Shown here piece after piece: positions 1 through 6,224 of a stretch of DNA of 7,431 nt. The position numbers were made by a program, and so were the translations under genes. The notes beneath the pieces are model-generated. The model had not been told where the DNA came from. It was given only the letters and a program-made list of their open reading frames with translations, and made no database searches. The first letter of the stretch is position 1. Every line of letters begins with the position of its first letter. Origin of the DNA: Patescibacteria group bacterium (lineage in GTDB: Bacteria > Patescibacteriota > WWE3 > UBA101185 > UBA10185); NCBI GenBank assembly GCA_018818485.1, contig JAHIRX010000020.1, positions 1 to 7,431 of the forward strand, given 5' to 3'.

Positions 1-365
1 AAACCACTAGAAACCTTGTAACCACTTCCTCCGAACTTTCCACCAGCATGCAGTTTAGTAAAAGCAAGTTCAAGTGCTGAGACTCCGTATCCTTCCTTAA
101 TTTCAAAAGGAACCCCTCTTCCATTATCATAAATTGAGCAAGACCCATCTTTATTAAATTCCACTAAAATCCTATCAGCATGACCTGCAATAGCTTCATC
201 CATAGAGTTGTTTATTATCTCTGTAACTAGGTGATGAAGTCCTTCTTGACCTGTGGATCCTATATACATCCCAGGGCGTTTTTTTACTGGATCTAAGCCC
301 TCAAGTACTTGTATCTGCTCTGCCCCATACGCTTCTGAGTTACTTTTTTTTGTAGTTTTTGCCAT
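1..365 (-). CDS. gyrB: DNA gyrase subunit B (or ParE), N-terminal ATPase fragment
   Basis: This is the N-terminal part of a type IIA topoisomerase ATPase subunit, which binds ATP and drives strand passage to change DNA supercoiling. The start is the ATG at 365-363; 121 codons are visible and the 3' end lies beyond the window. The GHKL ATP-binding fold is clear: RPGMYIG at residues 30-36, LHHLVTEIINNSMDEA at 43-58 with the expected catalytic Glu49 and Mg-binding Asn53, the DNGRG motif at 80-84 with adenine-binding Asp80, and LHAGGKFGG-GYKVS from residue 105. Two positions differ from the common family pattern: Asn52 where VDNS-type proteins have Asp, and YKVSSG where YKVSGG is usual. Identity as a GyrB/ParE ATPase domain is secure. 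Choosing GyrB over ParE from this fragment is less certain, because the distinguishing C-terminal parts are missing. Confidence 0.93.
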   Translation of the reverse strand, partial: MAKTTKKSNSEAYGAEQIQVLEGLDPVKKRPGMYIGSTGQEGLHHLVTEIINNSMDEAIAGHADRILVEFNKDGSCSIYDNGRGVPFEIKEGYGVSALELAFTKLHAGGKFGGSGYKVSSG

Positions 366-376
366 GACCTTCTAAT

Positions 377-382
377 ATTATA
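377..382 (-). promoter_or_regulatory. -10 box of the gyrB promoter
   Basis: A perfect TATAAT reads on the minus strand 11 bases before the gyrB ATG. Initiation about seven bases downstream would give a leader of only four or five bases. An AAGG lies two bases before the ATG, too close to act as a normal Shine-Dalgarno. A second, weaker reading is TTGAGA (400-395), a 17-bp spacer, then TATTAG (377-372), six bases before ATG. Either way the 5' leader is minimal. The promoter sits in the 45-base gap after the holB-like gene, so gyrB can be transcribed separately from it. Confidence 0.55.
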
Positions 383-410
383 GGAAAAAGTCTTTCTCAA
401 CAAGGGTTTC

Positions 411-1097
411 TTAGTTCTCGGAAAGGCCTAGTAACAGGGTTTCCAGGGATAACCTGGGATTAACATTTGTGTTTTCTAAATCATTCTTAATCTGGATAAT
501 TTTTCTAATATTCTTTGCGTGATTAAGGTTATTTGGTGCACCTATCATTCTTTTTCGTTCTTCACTAATCCAGTTTTCTAGGATATCAACTACATCTTCT
601 TTTTCTTCTTTAGCTATTTCTTGAGCAAAATCCAATCTTTCTCCAAGGGACATCTTAATTACCTTTTTGAGGGGTTCCAGATCATTTTGTTGCTCGTTTT
701 CACCTTTAGCAAATATTTGACGGCACCTAGACACAACTGTTTCTAAAAGAGAGTTCTGAAGCTTTGAGGTAAGTATTATATTTGCATAACTTGGAGGTTC
801 TTCTAAAGTTTTAAGAAGTGCATTTTGTGCTTGAGTAGTTAGTTTCTCTGCTTCAAGTACAATAAGGAATTTGTTTTTCAATTCAAAAGGTTTCTGACTT
901 AAAAAAGTTATTGCTTCTCTTGCCTGAGAGATACCTATGGATTTTTTTTCTTCTTCAGGTTTTAAAAAAAGAAAGTCTGGTTTTTTATAAAGATCCAGGT
1001 ATTCAAACTTTGACTTAAGAATTTTGTTCACCATTTCAAGAGTTTTTTCCCTTCTTAAGTCTTTATTTGTACCGTATATAAGAACAGATCCATTCAT
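411..1097 (-). CDS. holB: DNA polymerase III delta'-like clamp-loader subunit
   Basis: A 228-aa protein of the clamp-loader AAA+ family, most like delta', the subunit that helps load the sliding clamp on DNA during replication. Diagnostic segments are the block SIGISQAREAITFLSQKP (53-70), a Walker-B-region strand KFLIVLEAEKL (76-86) followed by QNALLKTLEEPP (91-102), a sensor-1-like strand IILTS (107-111), and the SRC motif VVSRCRQ (121-127), whose Arg124 supplies the trans-acting arginine finger. The usual P-loop is absent: the N-terminus reads LIYGTNKDLRREKT without GKS/T. The Walker B acidic pair is also degenerate, so the protein probably does not hydrolyse ATP itself, as in many delta' subunits. 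The protein is about 100 residues shorter than E. coli delta' and shows no zinc-binding cysteines. The ATG at 1097 is preceded by a -10 box and no Shine-Dalgarno. It is not DnaX, which keeps an intact P-loop. Confidence 0.85.
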   Translation of the reverse strand: MNGSVLIYGTNKDLRREKTLEMVNKILKSKFEYLDLYKKPDFLFLKPEEEKKSIGISQAREAITFLSQKPFELKNKFLIVLEAEKLTTQAQNALLKTLEEPPSYANIILTSKLQNSLLETVVSRCRQIFAKGENEQQNDLEPLKKVIKMSLGERLDFAQEIAKEEKEDVVDILENWISEERKRMIGAPNNLNHAKNIRKIIQIKNDLENTNVNPRLSLETLLLGLSEN

Positions 1098-1112
1098 GAG
1101 GGTATTATATCA
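1098..1112 (-). promoter_or_regulatory. Extended -10 promoter for the holB-like gene (leaderless)
   Basis: The minus strand reads TGA-TATAAT (1112-1104), a perfect extended -10 element, followed by exactly six bases (ACCCTC) and the ATG at 1097. This spacing puts the predicted transcription start on the A of the start codon. No Shine-Dalgarno is present. No good -35 is visible, because that position is occupied by the T-tract of the preceding gene's terminator; an extended -10 can work without one. Confidence 0.7.
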
Positions 1113-1123
1113 GTGAGAGAAAA

Positions 1124-1153
1124 GAAAAAATCCCTGATGTGGGGAATCAGGGA
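1124..1153 (-). terminator. Rho-independent terminator of the 125-aa gene
   Basis: A perfect 8-bp inverted repeat, TCCCTGAT (1131-1138) and ATCAGGGA (1146-1153), encloses a 7-base loop. Read on the minus strand the hairpin is followed directly by TTTTTT and then CTTTTC, the layout of an intrinsic terminator. The stop codon of the upstream 125-aa gene (1149-1147) lies inside the promoter-distal arm of the hairpin, so gene end and terminator are fused. It separates this gene from the holB-like promoter about 12 bases further on. Confidence 0.85.
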
Positions 1154-1524
1154 ATTTTCACTTTTGCATTTAATTCATGGAGACTTTGAAGAAACTCAGT
1201 AGCGCTAGAGATTAAGGCACAAAGTTCAGTTGGACTAGAAATTTTAATCTCATATTCTACTCCTGTTTTAATAAGGAACCGCCCGATTTGGGTGATGGGT
1301 GCATTACCCCTTCTTTCACAAAGACCGATTTCAACTACTGGGTTTATAAGGACAAGCTCCTCGTCACCCTTATTCTTTAAAAGAGGCACAACGCTATTTG
1401 CAACTTCAGTTCCATTTGTGATCAAATTCTTTTGGAATTTCGCATGTGATTCAATTGTTTGGAAACCAGTACGACCGTCGAAGATTTTAACTTCGGCCAA
1501 CAACTCCACATACTCTTCGATCAT
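1147..1524 (-). CDS. Unrecognised 125-aa protein
   Basis: I do not recognise the family. The start is the ATG at 1524 (MIEEYVELLAEV), chosen because AAGGAGAAAGGA lies directly upstream at good spacing; an upstream in-frame ATG at 1572 would place this Shine-Dalgarno inside the coding region and would overlap the -10 box. The protein is soluble-looking: no signal peptide or membrane segment. The pattern suggests a mixed alpha/beta fold, with strands near 7-14 (LLAEVKIF) and 58-66 (LVLINPVVE), a basic turn at 70-73 (ERRG), and an amphipathic C-terminal helix (about 98-117). Two cysteines (in GLCERRG and ELCAL) are far apart and do not form a metal motif. It has its own promoter and terminator, so it is a one-gene transcription unit divergent from pilB. 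Coding is supported by the Shine-Dalgarno, terminator and promoter; function is unknown. Confidence 0.72.
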   Translation of the reverse strand: MIEEYVELLAEVKIFDGRTGFQTIESHAKFQKNLITNGTEVANSVVPLLKNKGDEELVLINPVVEIGLCERRGNAPITQIGRFLIKTGVEYEIKISSPTELCALISSATEFLQSLHELNAKVKIP

Positions 1525-1526
1525 TT

Positions 1527-1538
1527 CCTTTCTCCTTC
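1527..1538 (-). promoter_or_regulatory. Strong Shine-Dalgarno that sets the start of the 125-aa gene
   Basis: The minus strand carries AAGGAGAAAGGA just before the ATG at 1524, with AGGAGA ending six bases from the start codon. It decides the start at 1524 over the longer frame from 1572. It is one of only two clear Shine-Dalgarno sequences among the genes whose starts are visible here. Confidence 0.75.
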
Positions 1539-1557
1539 TTTTATTAGATTTGGTGGG

Positions 1558-1566
1558 ATTATAGCA
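1558..1566 (-). promoter_or_regulatory. Extended -10 promoter of the 125-aa gene
   Basis: The minus strand reads TGC-TATAAT, a perfect extended -10. Initiation near 1551 would give a leader of about 27 bases containing the Shine-Dalgarno. No convincing -35 is seen at the expected distance. It lies close to the divergent pilB promoter, so the two could interfere. Confidence 0.65.
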
Positions 1567-1578
1567 CAGCATAATCCG

Positions 1579-1607
1579 TTGAAGTTATATAATATAGTTG
1601 ATAACAT
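1579..1607 (+). promoter_or_regulatory. Candidate promoter of the pilB-pilT-pilC operon
   Basis: TTGAAG (1579-1584), a 17-bp spacer ending in TGA, and TAACAT (1602-1607) form a plausible -35/extended -10 pair, giving a leader of about 18 bases without a Shine-Dalgarno. A rival reading is TTGATA (1598-1603), an 18-bp spacer and TTATCT (1622-1627), which would give a leaderless transcript starting at the ATG but with a poor -10. A TATAAT at 1588-1593 has no matching -35. The choice cannot be settled by eye. Confidence 0.45.
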
Positions 1608-1632
1608 AATATAGAAGAAATTTATCTGCCCT

Positions 1633-3393
1633 ATGTTAAAGCTTGATAAAGTAAAAACAGTCGCAGACGCACTTTACGAAAAAAGTTTGATCACCTCTGA
1701 TCAGCTGTCTGCTATAAAATTTGAAAACGTAAATACTGGAAAAAGTATTGAGCAAGTAATTAAAGACAGAGGTTATGTTTCCTCAGAAGATTTTGCAGAA
1801 GCCTTTGGCGCTGTTTATGGTATTCCTTACGCAACACTTACTCCCTCTGATGTTGACCCAAAGATTTTAGATAGCATCTCCCTTGATGTTGCTAGAAAAA
1901 ATAAAATAGCCCCATTTAAACTTGATGGAGATACTCTTTCTTTGGCAATGGTAGATCCCTTAGATCTTCAGACGATTGATTTTGTAGAGAGAAAAACAAA
2001 ATATAAAGTGGCTCCGTTCATAACAACAGAGAAAGCTATAGATAGAGTGCTTGAAGAACAAAAAGGAAAAGAGCTAGGTGAAGAGATAACAGCAGCTATG
2101 CAGGAAATTTCTCAGACTACTCTTAAGATTGAAGAGGGTCATCAAGAGTTAACAGACGCAACTATAAGAGATGCTCCTATTGCTCGAATAGTGGGAATGA
2201 TTTTGGAAACTGCTGTAAAAACAGGAGCTTCAGATGTTCACCTAGAGCCGGGTGAAGAAGATTCAAGACTTAGATATAGGATAGATGGAATACTTCAGGA
2301 GAAAAGGAAACTGCCCAAGGAAATGCATGACTCAGTTGTTGCGAGAATAAAAATCTTGGCGAATATGAAGATTGATGAAAAGAGAATGCCACTAGATGGA
2401 AGATTTAAGGTTCAAATTGGAAAATCAGAAACAGATTTGAGAGTTTCAACCCTGCCTACTATATATGGAGAAAAGGTTGCCATTCGTTTGCTAAAAGAAG
2501 AAGGAATTGTCTACTCTTTTAGGGATCTTGGAATGAGGGGCCTTACTCTGAAGCGCTTTGAAGAGGCCATTTTGAAACCAAACGGTATGATTCTCGTTAC
2601 GGGACCTACTAGCTCTGGTAAAACTATTACCTTGGCATCTGCTTTAAGTAAGCTAAATACTATTAGAGTAAATATTATTAGCCTTGAAGATCCTGTTGAA
2701 GTACGCGTTGAGGGCGTAAATCAAGTTCAAGTTAACCCTCAAGCAGGACTCACATTTGCGGTAGGTCTAAGATCTTTCTTGAGACAGGATCCTAATATTA
2801 TAATGGTAGGAGAAATTAGAGATGGAGAAACTGCTGAACTCGCGGTTCATGCAGCACTTACTGGTCACTTAGTTCTTTCAACACTTCACACAAACTCTGC
2901 TGCAGGAGCAGTTCCAAGACTTTTGGATATGGGAGTCGAGGATTTCTTTTTAGCATCTACTTTAAATGCTGTTGTTGCCCAAAGGCTTGTTAGAAAGATT
3001 TGTCCTGAGTGTAAAGAAGAATACGAACCTCCAAAGGAGATTGAAACAGGTTTAAGAAAAACACTTGAGGATCTTTCACAAAATAAGATTTTAATGCTTA
3101 AAGATACTGAGACTGCAAAGATTGTAAAAACGTTTGTGGCAAAGAAAAAACTTATTTTATATAGGGGTAGGAGTTGTAGCAGATGTGAGGGCGGGTATAA
3201 AGGGAGAGTTGGAATATTTGAATTACTAACTATGTCAGAACATATATCCCAAGTTACTTTAGATAGGTCTCCCGCAAGTAAAGTGCAACAAATTGCTATT
3301 GAAGAAGGAATGACTACACTAATTCAAGAGGGTTATCTTAGGGCTTTAGAGGGTTCAACTACACTTGAGGAGGTAATGAGAGTTACGAAGTAA
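1633..3393 (+). CDS. pilB: Type IV pilus assembly ATPase PilB (GspE family)
   Basis: Cytoplasmic hexameric ATPase that powers pilus extension at the inner membrane. Length (586 aa) fits the family. An N-terminal GspE/MshE-type domain occupies roughly residues 1-155 (VYGIPYATLTPSDVDP; KIAPFKLDGDTLSLAMVDPLD). The middle N2 domain contains SDVHLEP (200-206) and RLRYRIDG. The RecA-like domain has Walker A GPTSSGKT (324-331, Lys330), the Asp-box region ISLEDPVE, Walker B NIIMVGEIRD (388-397, Glu394) and the His-box HLVLSTLHTNSA. A zinc-binding tetracysteine module follows: Cys457, Cys460, Cys515, Cys518; this is found in PilB/GspE and absent from PilT, which separates the two. The Walker A has Ser at the fourth position where Gly is usual. 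The ATG at 1633 has no Shine-Dalgarno. First gene of the pilus operon; pilT follows after 12 bases. Confidence 0.96.
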   Translation: MLKLDKVKTVADALYEKSLITSDQLSAIKFENVNTGKSIEQVIKDRGYVSSEDFAEAFGAVYGIPYATLTPSDVDPKILDSISLDVARKNKIAPFKLDGDTLSLAMVDPLDLQTIDFVERKTKYKVAPFITTEKAIDRVLEEQKGKELGEEITAAMQEISQTTLKIEEGHQELTDATIRDAPIARIVGMILETAVKTGASDVHLEPGEEDSRLRYRIDGILQEKRKLPKEMHDSVVARIKILANMKIDEKRMPLDGRFKVQIGKSETDLRVSTLPTIYGEKVAIRLLKEEGIVYSFRDLGMRGLTLKRFEEAILKPNGMILVTGPTSSGKTITLASALSKLNTIRVNIISLEDPVEVRVEGVNQVQVNPQAGLTFAVGLRSFLRQDPNIIMVGEIRDGETAELAVHAALTGHLVLSTLHTNSAAGAVPRLLDMGVEDFFLASTLNAVVAQRLVRKICPECKEEYEPPKEIETGLRKTLEDLSQNKILMLKDTETAKIVKTFVAKKKLILYRGRSCSRCEGGYKGRVGIFELLTMSEHISQVTLDRSPASKVQQIAIEEGMTTLIQEGYLRALEGSTTLEEVMRVTK

Positions 3394-3405
3394 TTACAAA
3401 TAATT

Positions 3406-4473
3406 ATGCCAAAACTTAACGCAACACAACTTTTAGAAAAGGTAATAGACTTAAAGGCTTCTGACCTTCACCTATCTGTAGGAGCAGAACCGCATGTAAG
3501 AATAAATACTGTACTTGGGCAGTTAGAAGGTTACGAGGTTCTATCTACAGATGATATCGAATATATTCTATCTCAGATTTTGGATACCAAACAAAGAGAG
3601 ATACTTGATGTGAATAAAGAGCTTGACTTTAGTATCGCTCTTGGGCAAAAAGCTAGATTTAGGGTCAATGCATATTTCCAAAAAGGTTACCCGGCTATTG
3701 CTTTTAGATATATTCCTATTGAAATACCTAGTTTTGAAGCTCTTAATCTTCCTGAAGGGCTTCTAAATCTTTGTAATATAAAACAGGGTTTAATTTTAGT
3801 TGTTGGTCCTGCGGGGCATGGAAAATCTACAACCATTGCTGCAATGTTAGATAAAATCAATCAGACAAGAGCAGAACACATTATTACCATTGAAGATCCA
3901 ATAGAATATATATTTTCAGATAAAAAATCTTTAGTTGAGCAAAGAGAGATGTATCTTGATACCCATTCTTGGGAAGTAGCACTGAAATCTGTACTAAGAC
4001 AAGATCCTAACATTGTGTTTGTCGGTGAGGTAAGAGATGCAGAGACTATAAAAACAGTTCTTCAGATTGCAGAAACAGGACACCTTGTATTTACTACTCT
4101 GCACACTAACTCTGCAGCACAAACTATAGATAGAATGATCTCTTCTTTTTCTGCTGAAAAACAAAGCGAGATAGGAGCACAACTCGCTCAAGTTATAGAG
4201 GTAATTATTTCCGAAAGACTAATTCCAAGTCAGGAGCACGGTGTTGTTCCTGCCTTTGAAATAATGGTAGGAACAGACGCTATCTCTAATCTTATTCGAG
4301 AAGGCAAAGCTCACATGATAGATAACGTAATTAGTACTTCTGCTCAACTAGGTATGATAAGTCTAGAAAAGAGCATGGCCGAATTAGTAAAAGAAGGAAA
4401 GATAGCTTTCGAAGATGCTATTAAATTTACAGAAAGACCTAATGAGCTAAAAAGGCTTATTGATAAGTCTTAG
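3406..4473 (+). CDS. pilT: Twitching motility/retraction ATPase PilT
   Basis: Hexameric ATPase that drives pilus depolymerisation and retraction, acting at the cytoplasmic face opposite PilB. The 355-aa length is typical. The N-terminal PAS-like domain shows KASDLHLSVGAEPHVRIN (17-34) and ends near residue 115. The RecA-like domain has Walker A GPAGHGKST (134-142, Lys140), ITIEDPIE, Walker B NIVFVGEVRD (202-211, Glu208), and HLVFTTLHTNSAAQTIDRMI. The C-terminal AISNLIRE (292-299) corresponds to the AIRNLIRE motif that PilT needs for retraction, with one change (Ser for Arg at the third position). No tetracysteine module is present, which rules out PilB. The ATG lies 12 bases after pilB and has no Shine-Dalgarno, so translation may depend on reinitiation or an A/T-rich start context. 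The 3' end is followed by pilC after three bases. Confidence 0.95.
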   Translation: MPKLNATQLLEKVIDLKASDLHLSVGAEPHVRINTVLGQLEGYEVLSTDDIEYILSQILDTKQREILDVNKELDFSIALGQKARFRVNAYFQKGYPAIAFRYIPIEIPSFEALNLPEGLLNLCNIKQGLILVVGPAGHGKSTTIAAMLDKINQTRAEHIITIEDPIEYIFSDKKSLVEQREMYLDTHSWEVALKSVLRQDPNIVFVGEVRDAETIKTVLQIAETGHLVFTTLHTNSAAQTIDRMISSFSAEKQSEIGAQLAQVIEVIISERLIPSQEHGVVPAFEIMVGTDAISNLIREGKAHMIDNVISTSAQLGMISLEKSMAELVKEGKIAFEDAIKFTERPNELKRLIDKS

Positions 4474-4476
4474 CTT

Positions 4477-5679
4477 ATGTCTATCTTTACCTATACAGCA
4501 AAAAATATCACAGGAAAAACTATTGCAGGAAGTGTCGATGCGAGATCCAAAGAAATAGCAGTTGGCTTACTAAAAGGTCAAAGACTTGTTGTTATCGATA
4601 TCCAAGAAAAGAAAGAAAATATACTGGATCAACTGCGTATATTTAGGGGAGTACCTCAAAATGAGGTAGTTACCTTTACAAGACAGCTCTCAACTATGAT
4701 TTCGGCGGGGCTTCCTATCTCGAGGGCTTTGGAAGTGTTATCGAATCAGTCTTCCAATGAGAGGTTTAGAGGAATAGTTCTAGAAATACTAAGATCTGTT
4801 GAGGGAGGGGCCTCACTTTCAATGGCACTCTCCTTATATCCAGAGGTGTTTCCAAATACATACCAGTCATTAGTGCGTGCTGGAGAGTCTTCTGGAAAGC
4901 TAGACACTATTCTAAAAAGACTTGCAGATAATATGGAGGCAACAAGAGAGCTTGATAGTAAGTTCAAATCAGCAATGATTTATCCAACTATTGTTTTTAT
5001 GGCTATGATTGGAGTTTTTATAATACTTATGATCTTTGTTATTCCAAAATTAGCCGAGATGTACGAAAACTTAGATGTTGCCCTACCCCTCACAACTCAG
5101 TTTATGATTAATTTCTCAACATTTATGGTCAAATATATCTATATATTTTTAATAGTTGGTGCGGGATTAGTACTTGTTATTAGGTCGTATGTAAAATCAG
5201 CAAAGGGAAAAGAAATGATGTCGGAAATTGTCTCCAGACTCCCCGTATTTGGAAAAATAGTTAAACAAAAAGATTACGCTAGCTTTAGTAGAACCCTTTC
5301 TTTGCTTATTAACTCCGCCGTACCAATCGTTGAGGCGCTGCATATCGTTAGTACTGTTATGAGTAATCAAACCTTTAGAAAAGCAGTACTAGATTCTGCG
5401 GATTCTGTTGAAAAAGGAAGTGCTCTTTCTGAATACTTTAGAACCACATCTATTTTTCCTCCGATACTTGCACAGATGTGTAACGTTGGTGAAGAGACCG
5501 GAAAGATGGATGAGGTTTTGGAAAGAGTTGCTATATACTATGAAGGAGAAGTTGATCATTTAGTGAAAGGTTTGTCTGCTGCTTTGGAACCAATTATACT
5601 AGTAATGTTGGGTGCAATGGTTGGATTCTTGATAATTTCAATTATCACACCTATTTACAAAATTACTTCGGCGATCTAA
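4477..5679 (+). CDS. pilC: Type IV pilus inner-membrane platform protein PilC (GspF family)
   Basis: Polytopic membrane protein that couples PilB/PilT to the pilin-adding platform. The 400-aa length is typical. It begins with the family pattern FTYTAKNITGKTIAGSVDA and carries two internally repeated GspF domains: about 67-190 and 270-392. The repeats are visible as FTRQLSTMISAGLPISRALEVL (67-88) against FSRTLSLLINSAVPIVEALHIV (270-291), and GESSGKLDTIL against GEETGKMDEVL. Three hydrophobic segments are seen near 170-190, 217-236 and 371-392. A proline-rich turn FPNTYQSLVRAGE precedes the first repeat's end and FPPILAQMCNVGE the second's. The ATG is three bases past the pilT stop with no Shine-Dalgarno, which suggests coupled translation. 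The downstream prepilin gene begins 44 bases after its stop. Confidence 0.95.
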   Translation: MSIFTYTAKNITGKTIAGSVDARSKEIAVGLLKGQRLVVIDIQEKKENILDQLRIFRGVPQNEVVTFTRQLSTMISAGLPISRALEVLSNQSSNERFRGIVLEILRSVEGGASLSMALSLYPEVFPNTYQSLVRAGESSGKLDTILKRLADNMEATRELDSKFKSAMIYPTIVFMAMIGVFIILMIFVIPKLAEMYENLDVALPLTTQFMINFSTFMVKYIYIFLIVGAGLVLVIRSYVKSAKGKEMMSEIVSRLPVFGKIVKQKDYASFSRTLSLLINSAVPIVEALHIVSTVMSNQTFRKAVLDSADSVEKGSALSEYFRTTSIFPPILAQMCNVGEETGKMDEVLERVAIYYEGEVDHLVKGLSAALEPIILVMLGAMVGFLIISIITPIYKITSAI

Positions 5680-5682
5680 TAA

Positions 5683-5688
5683 TATAAT
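5683..5688 (+). promoter_or_regulatory. Candidate -10 box for the prepilin gene
   Basis: TATAAT lies a few bases after the pilC stop codon. Initiation near 5695 would give a leader of about 29 bases containing the Shine-Dalgarno. The nearest -35-like TTTACA (5654-5659) is 23 bp away, too far for this hexamer, though it is 17 bp from TAATAA (5677-5682). A separate promoter would let the abundant pilin subunit be made in excess of the machinery genes. Confidence 0.45.
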
Positions 5689-5699
5689 TAGTAACCTGA

Positions 5700-5709
5700 A
5701 AGGGGGTGA
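5700..5709 (+). promoter_or_regulatory. Shine-Dalgarno of the prepilin gene
   Basis: AAGGGGGTGA (with one more A upstream) resembles the extended anti-16S complement AAGGAGGTGA with one G for A. It lies 14 bases before the ATG at 5724, longer than the usual spacing. It overlaps the GTG at 5706, which argues against GTG as the start codon. Confidence 0.55.
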
Positions 5710-5723
5710 AAGAACAATTTAAC

Positions 5724-6224
5724 ATGAATAAGCAAAAAGGTTTTACACTAGTTGAGCTTTTGGTAGTTATTGCTATTGTTGCTGTACTAGCTGGTGCAGT
5801 ATTGATTGCTATTAACCCTCAAGCTTTAATTCAAAAGAGTCGAGATTCAAAAAGACTTCAGGATATGGATACATTAGTTAAGGCTATTAACTTATCTTTA
5901 GCAGACGGAGAAATAACCTTAGCTGTTGCAGGTCCACTATCTTCTGGTATGGGAGCTGGAGCACAAGATGTTGATGGTACTGGTTGGGTGACTTTCACTG
6001 TTCCGGTTGGTAAGACTGGTCTATCAAAATTTATACCAGCATTACCGCTTGACCCACTTAATACAACAAATTTGTATACATTCCAATCCACACTTACAGA
6101 TTATGAAATTAATGCAGTCTTAGAGCATGCAGACAACACCGCCAAGATGAGTCTTGATGGTGGAGATAGTGTAGGTGCATATGAAGTTGGGACCTCGTTA
6201 GGAATTATTACCTCAGGTAGTTAA
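5724..6224 (+). CDS. Type IV prepilin, probable major pilin
   Basis: A 166-aa precursor with a short leader MNKQKG and the class III cleavage motif G-FTLVELLVVIAIVAVLAGAVLIAINP. PilD would cut after Gly6 and methylate the new Phe1; Glu5 of the mature protein, needed for assembly, is present. The mature protein is 160 aa. The hydrophobic N-terminal helix is followed by the amphipathic stretch QALIQKSRDSKRLQDMDTLVKAINL and then a variable globular domain with no cysteine, so no D-region disulphide. LPLDPLN followed by LYTFQSTLTDYEINAVLEHAD resembles the GspG-like P-x-DP-x-N...Y layout of pseudopilins and bacterial pilins. The ATG at 5724 is chosen over the in-frame GTG at 5706, because it gives the standard 6-residue leader and lies after the Shine-Dalgarno. 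Its own promoter and Shine-Dalgarno fit high expression; whether it is the major pilin or a minor one is inferred. Confidence 0.88.
   Translation: MNKQKGFTLVELLVVIAIVAVLAGAVLIAINPQALIQKSRDSKRLQDMDTLVKAINLSLADGEITLAVAGPLSSGMGAGAQDVDGTGWVTFTVPVGKTGLSKFIPALPLDPLNTTNLYTFQSTLTDYEINAVLEHADNTAKMSLDGGDSVGAYEVGTSLGIITSGS

Noticed and set aside
1292..1564. Open frame on the plus strand opposite the 125-aa gene.
   Set aside because: It is low-complexity hydrophobic/serine-rich, with no start signals, and is antisense to a gene that has its own Shine-Dalgarno and terminator.
1525..1572. A longer start (ATG at 1572) for the 125-aa protein.
   Set aside because: It would overlap the -10 box and place the strong Shine-Dalgarno inside the coding region.
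1573..1632. AT-rich repeats TATAATATAG and ATAATATAG as a possible operator or direct repeat.
   Set aside because: The similarity is short and expected in such AT-rich sequence; the repeats are better explained as promoter elements.
3369..3378. GGAGG followed closely by an in-frame ATG near the end of pilB, like a ribosome-binding site.
   Set aside because: It encodes the conserved LEEVMRVT tail of PilB. It lies 33 bases from the pilT ATG, so it is too far to serve it, and the in-frame ATG would give only a few residues.
5706..5723. GTG start for the prepilin, adding six residues.
   Set aside because: It overlaps the Shine-Dalgarno and would give a 12-residue leader. The ATG at 5724 gives the standard 6-residue leader before FTLVEL.
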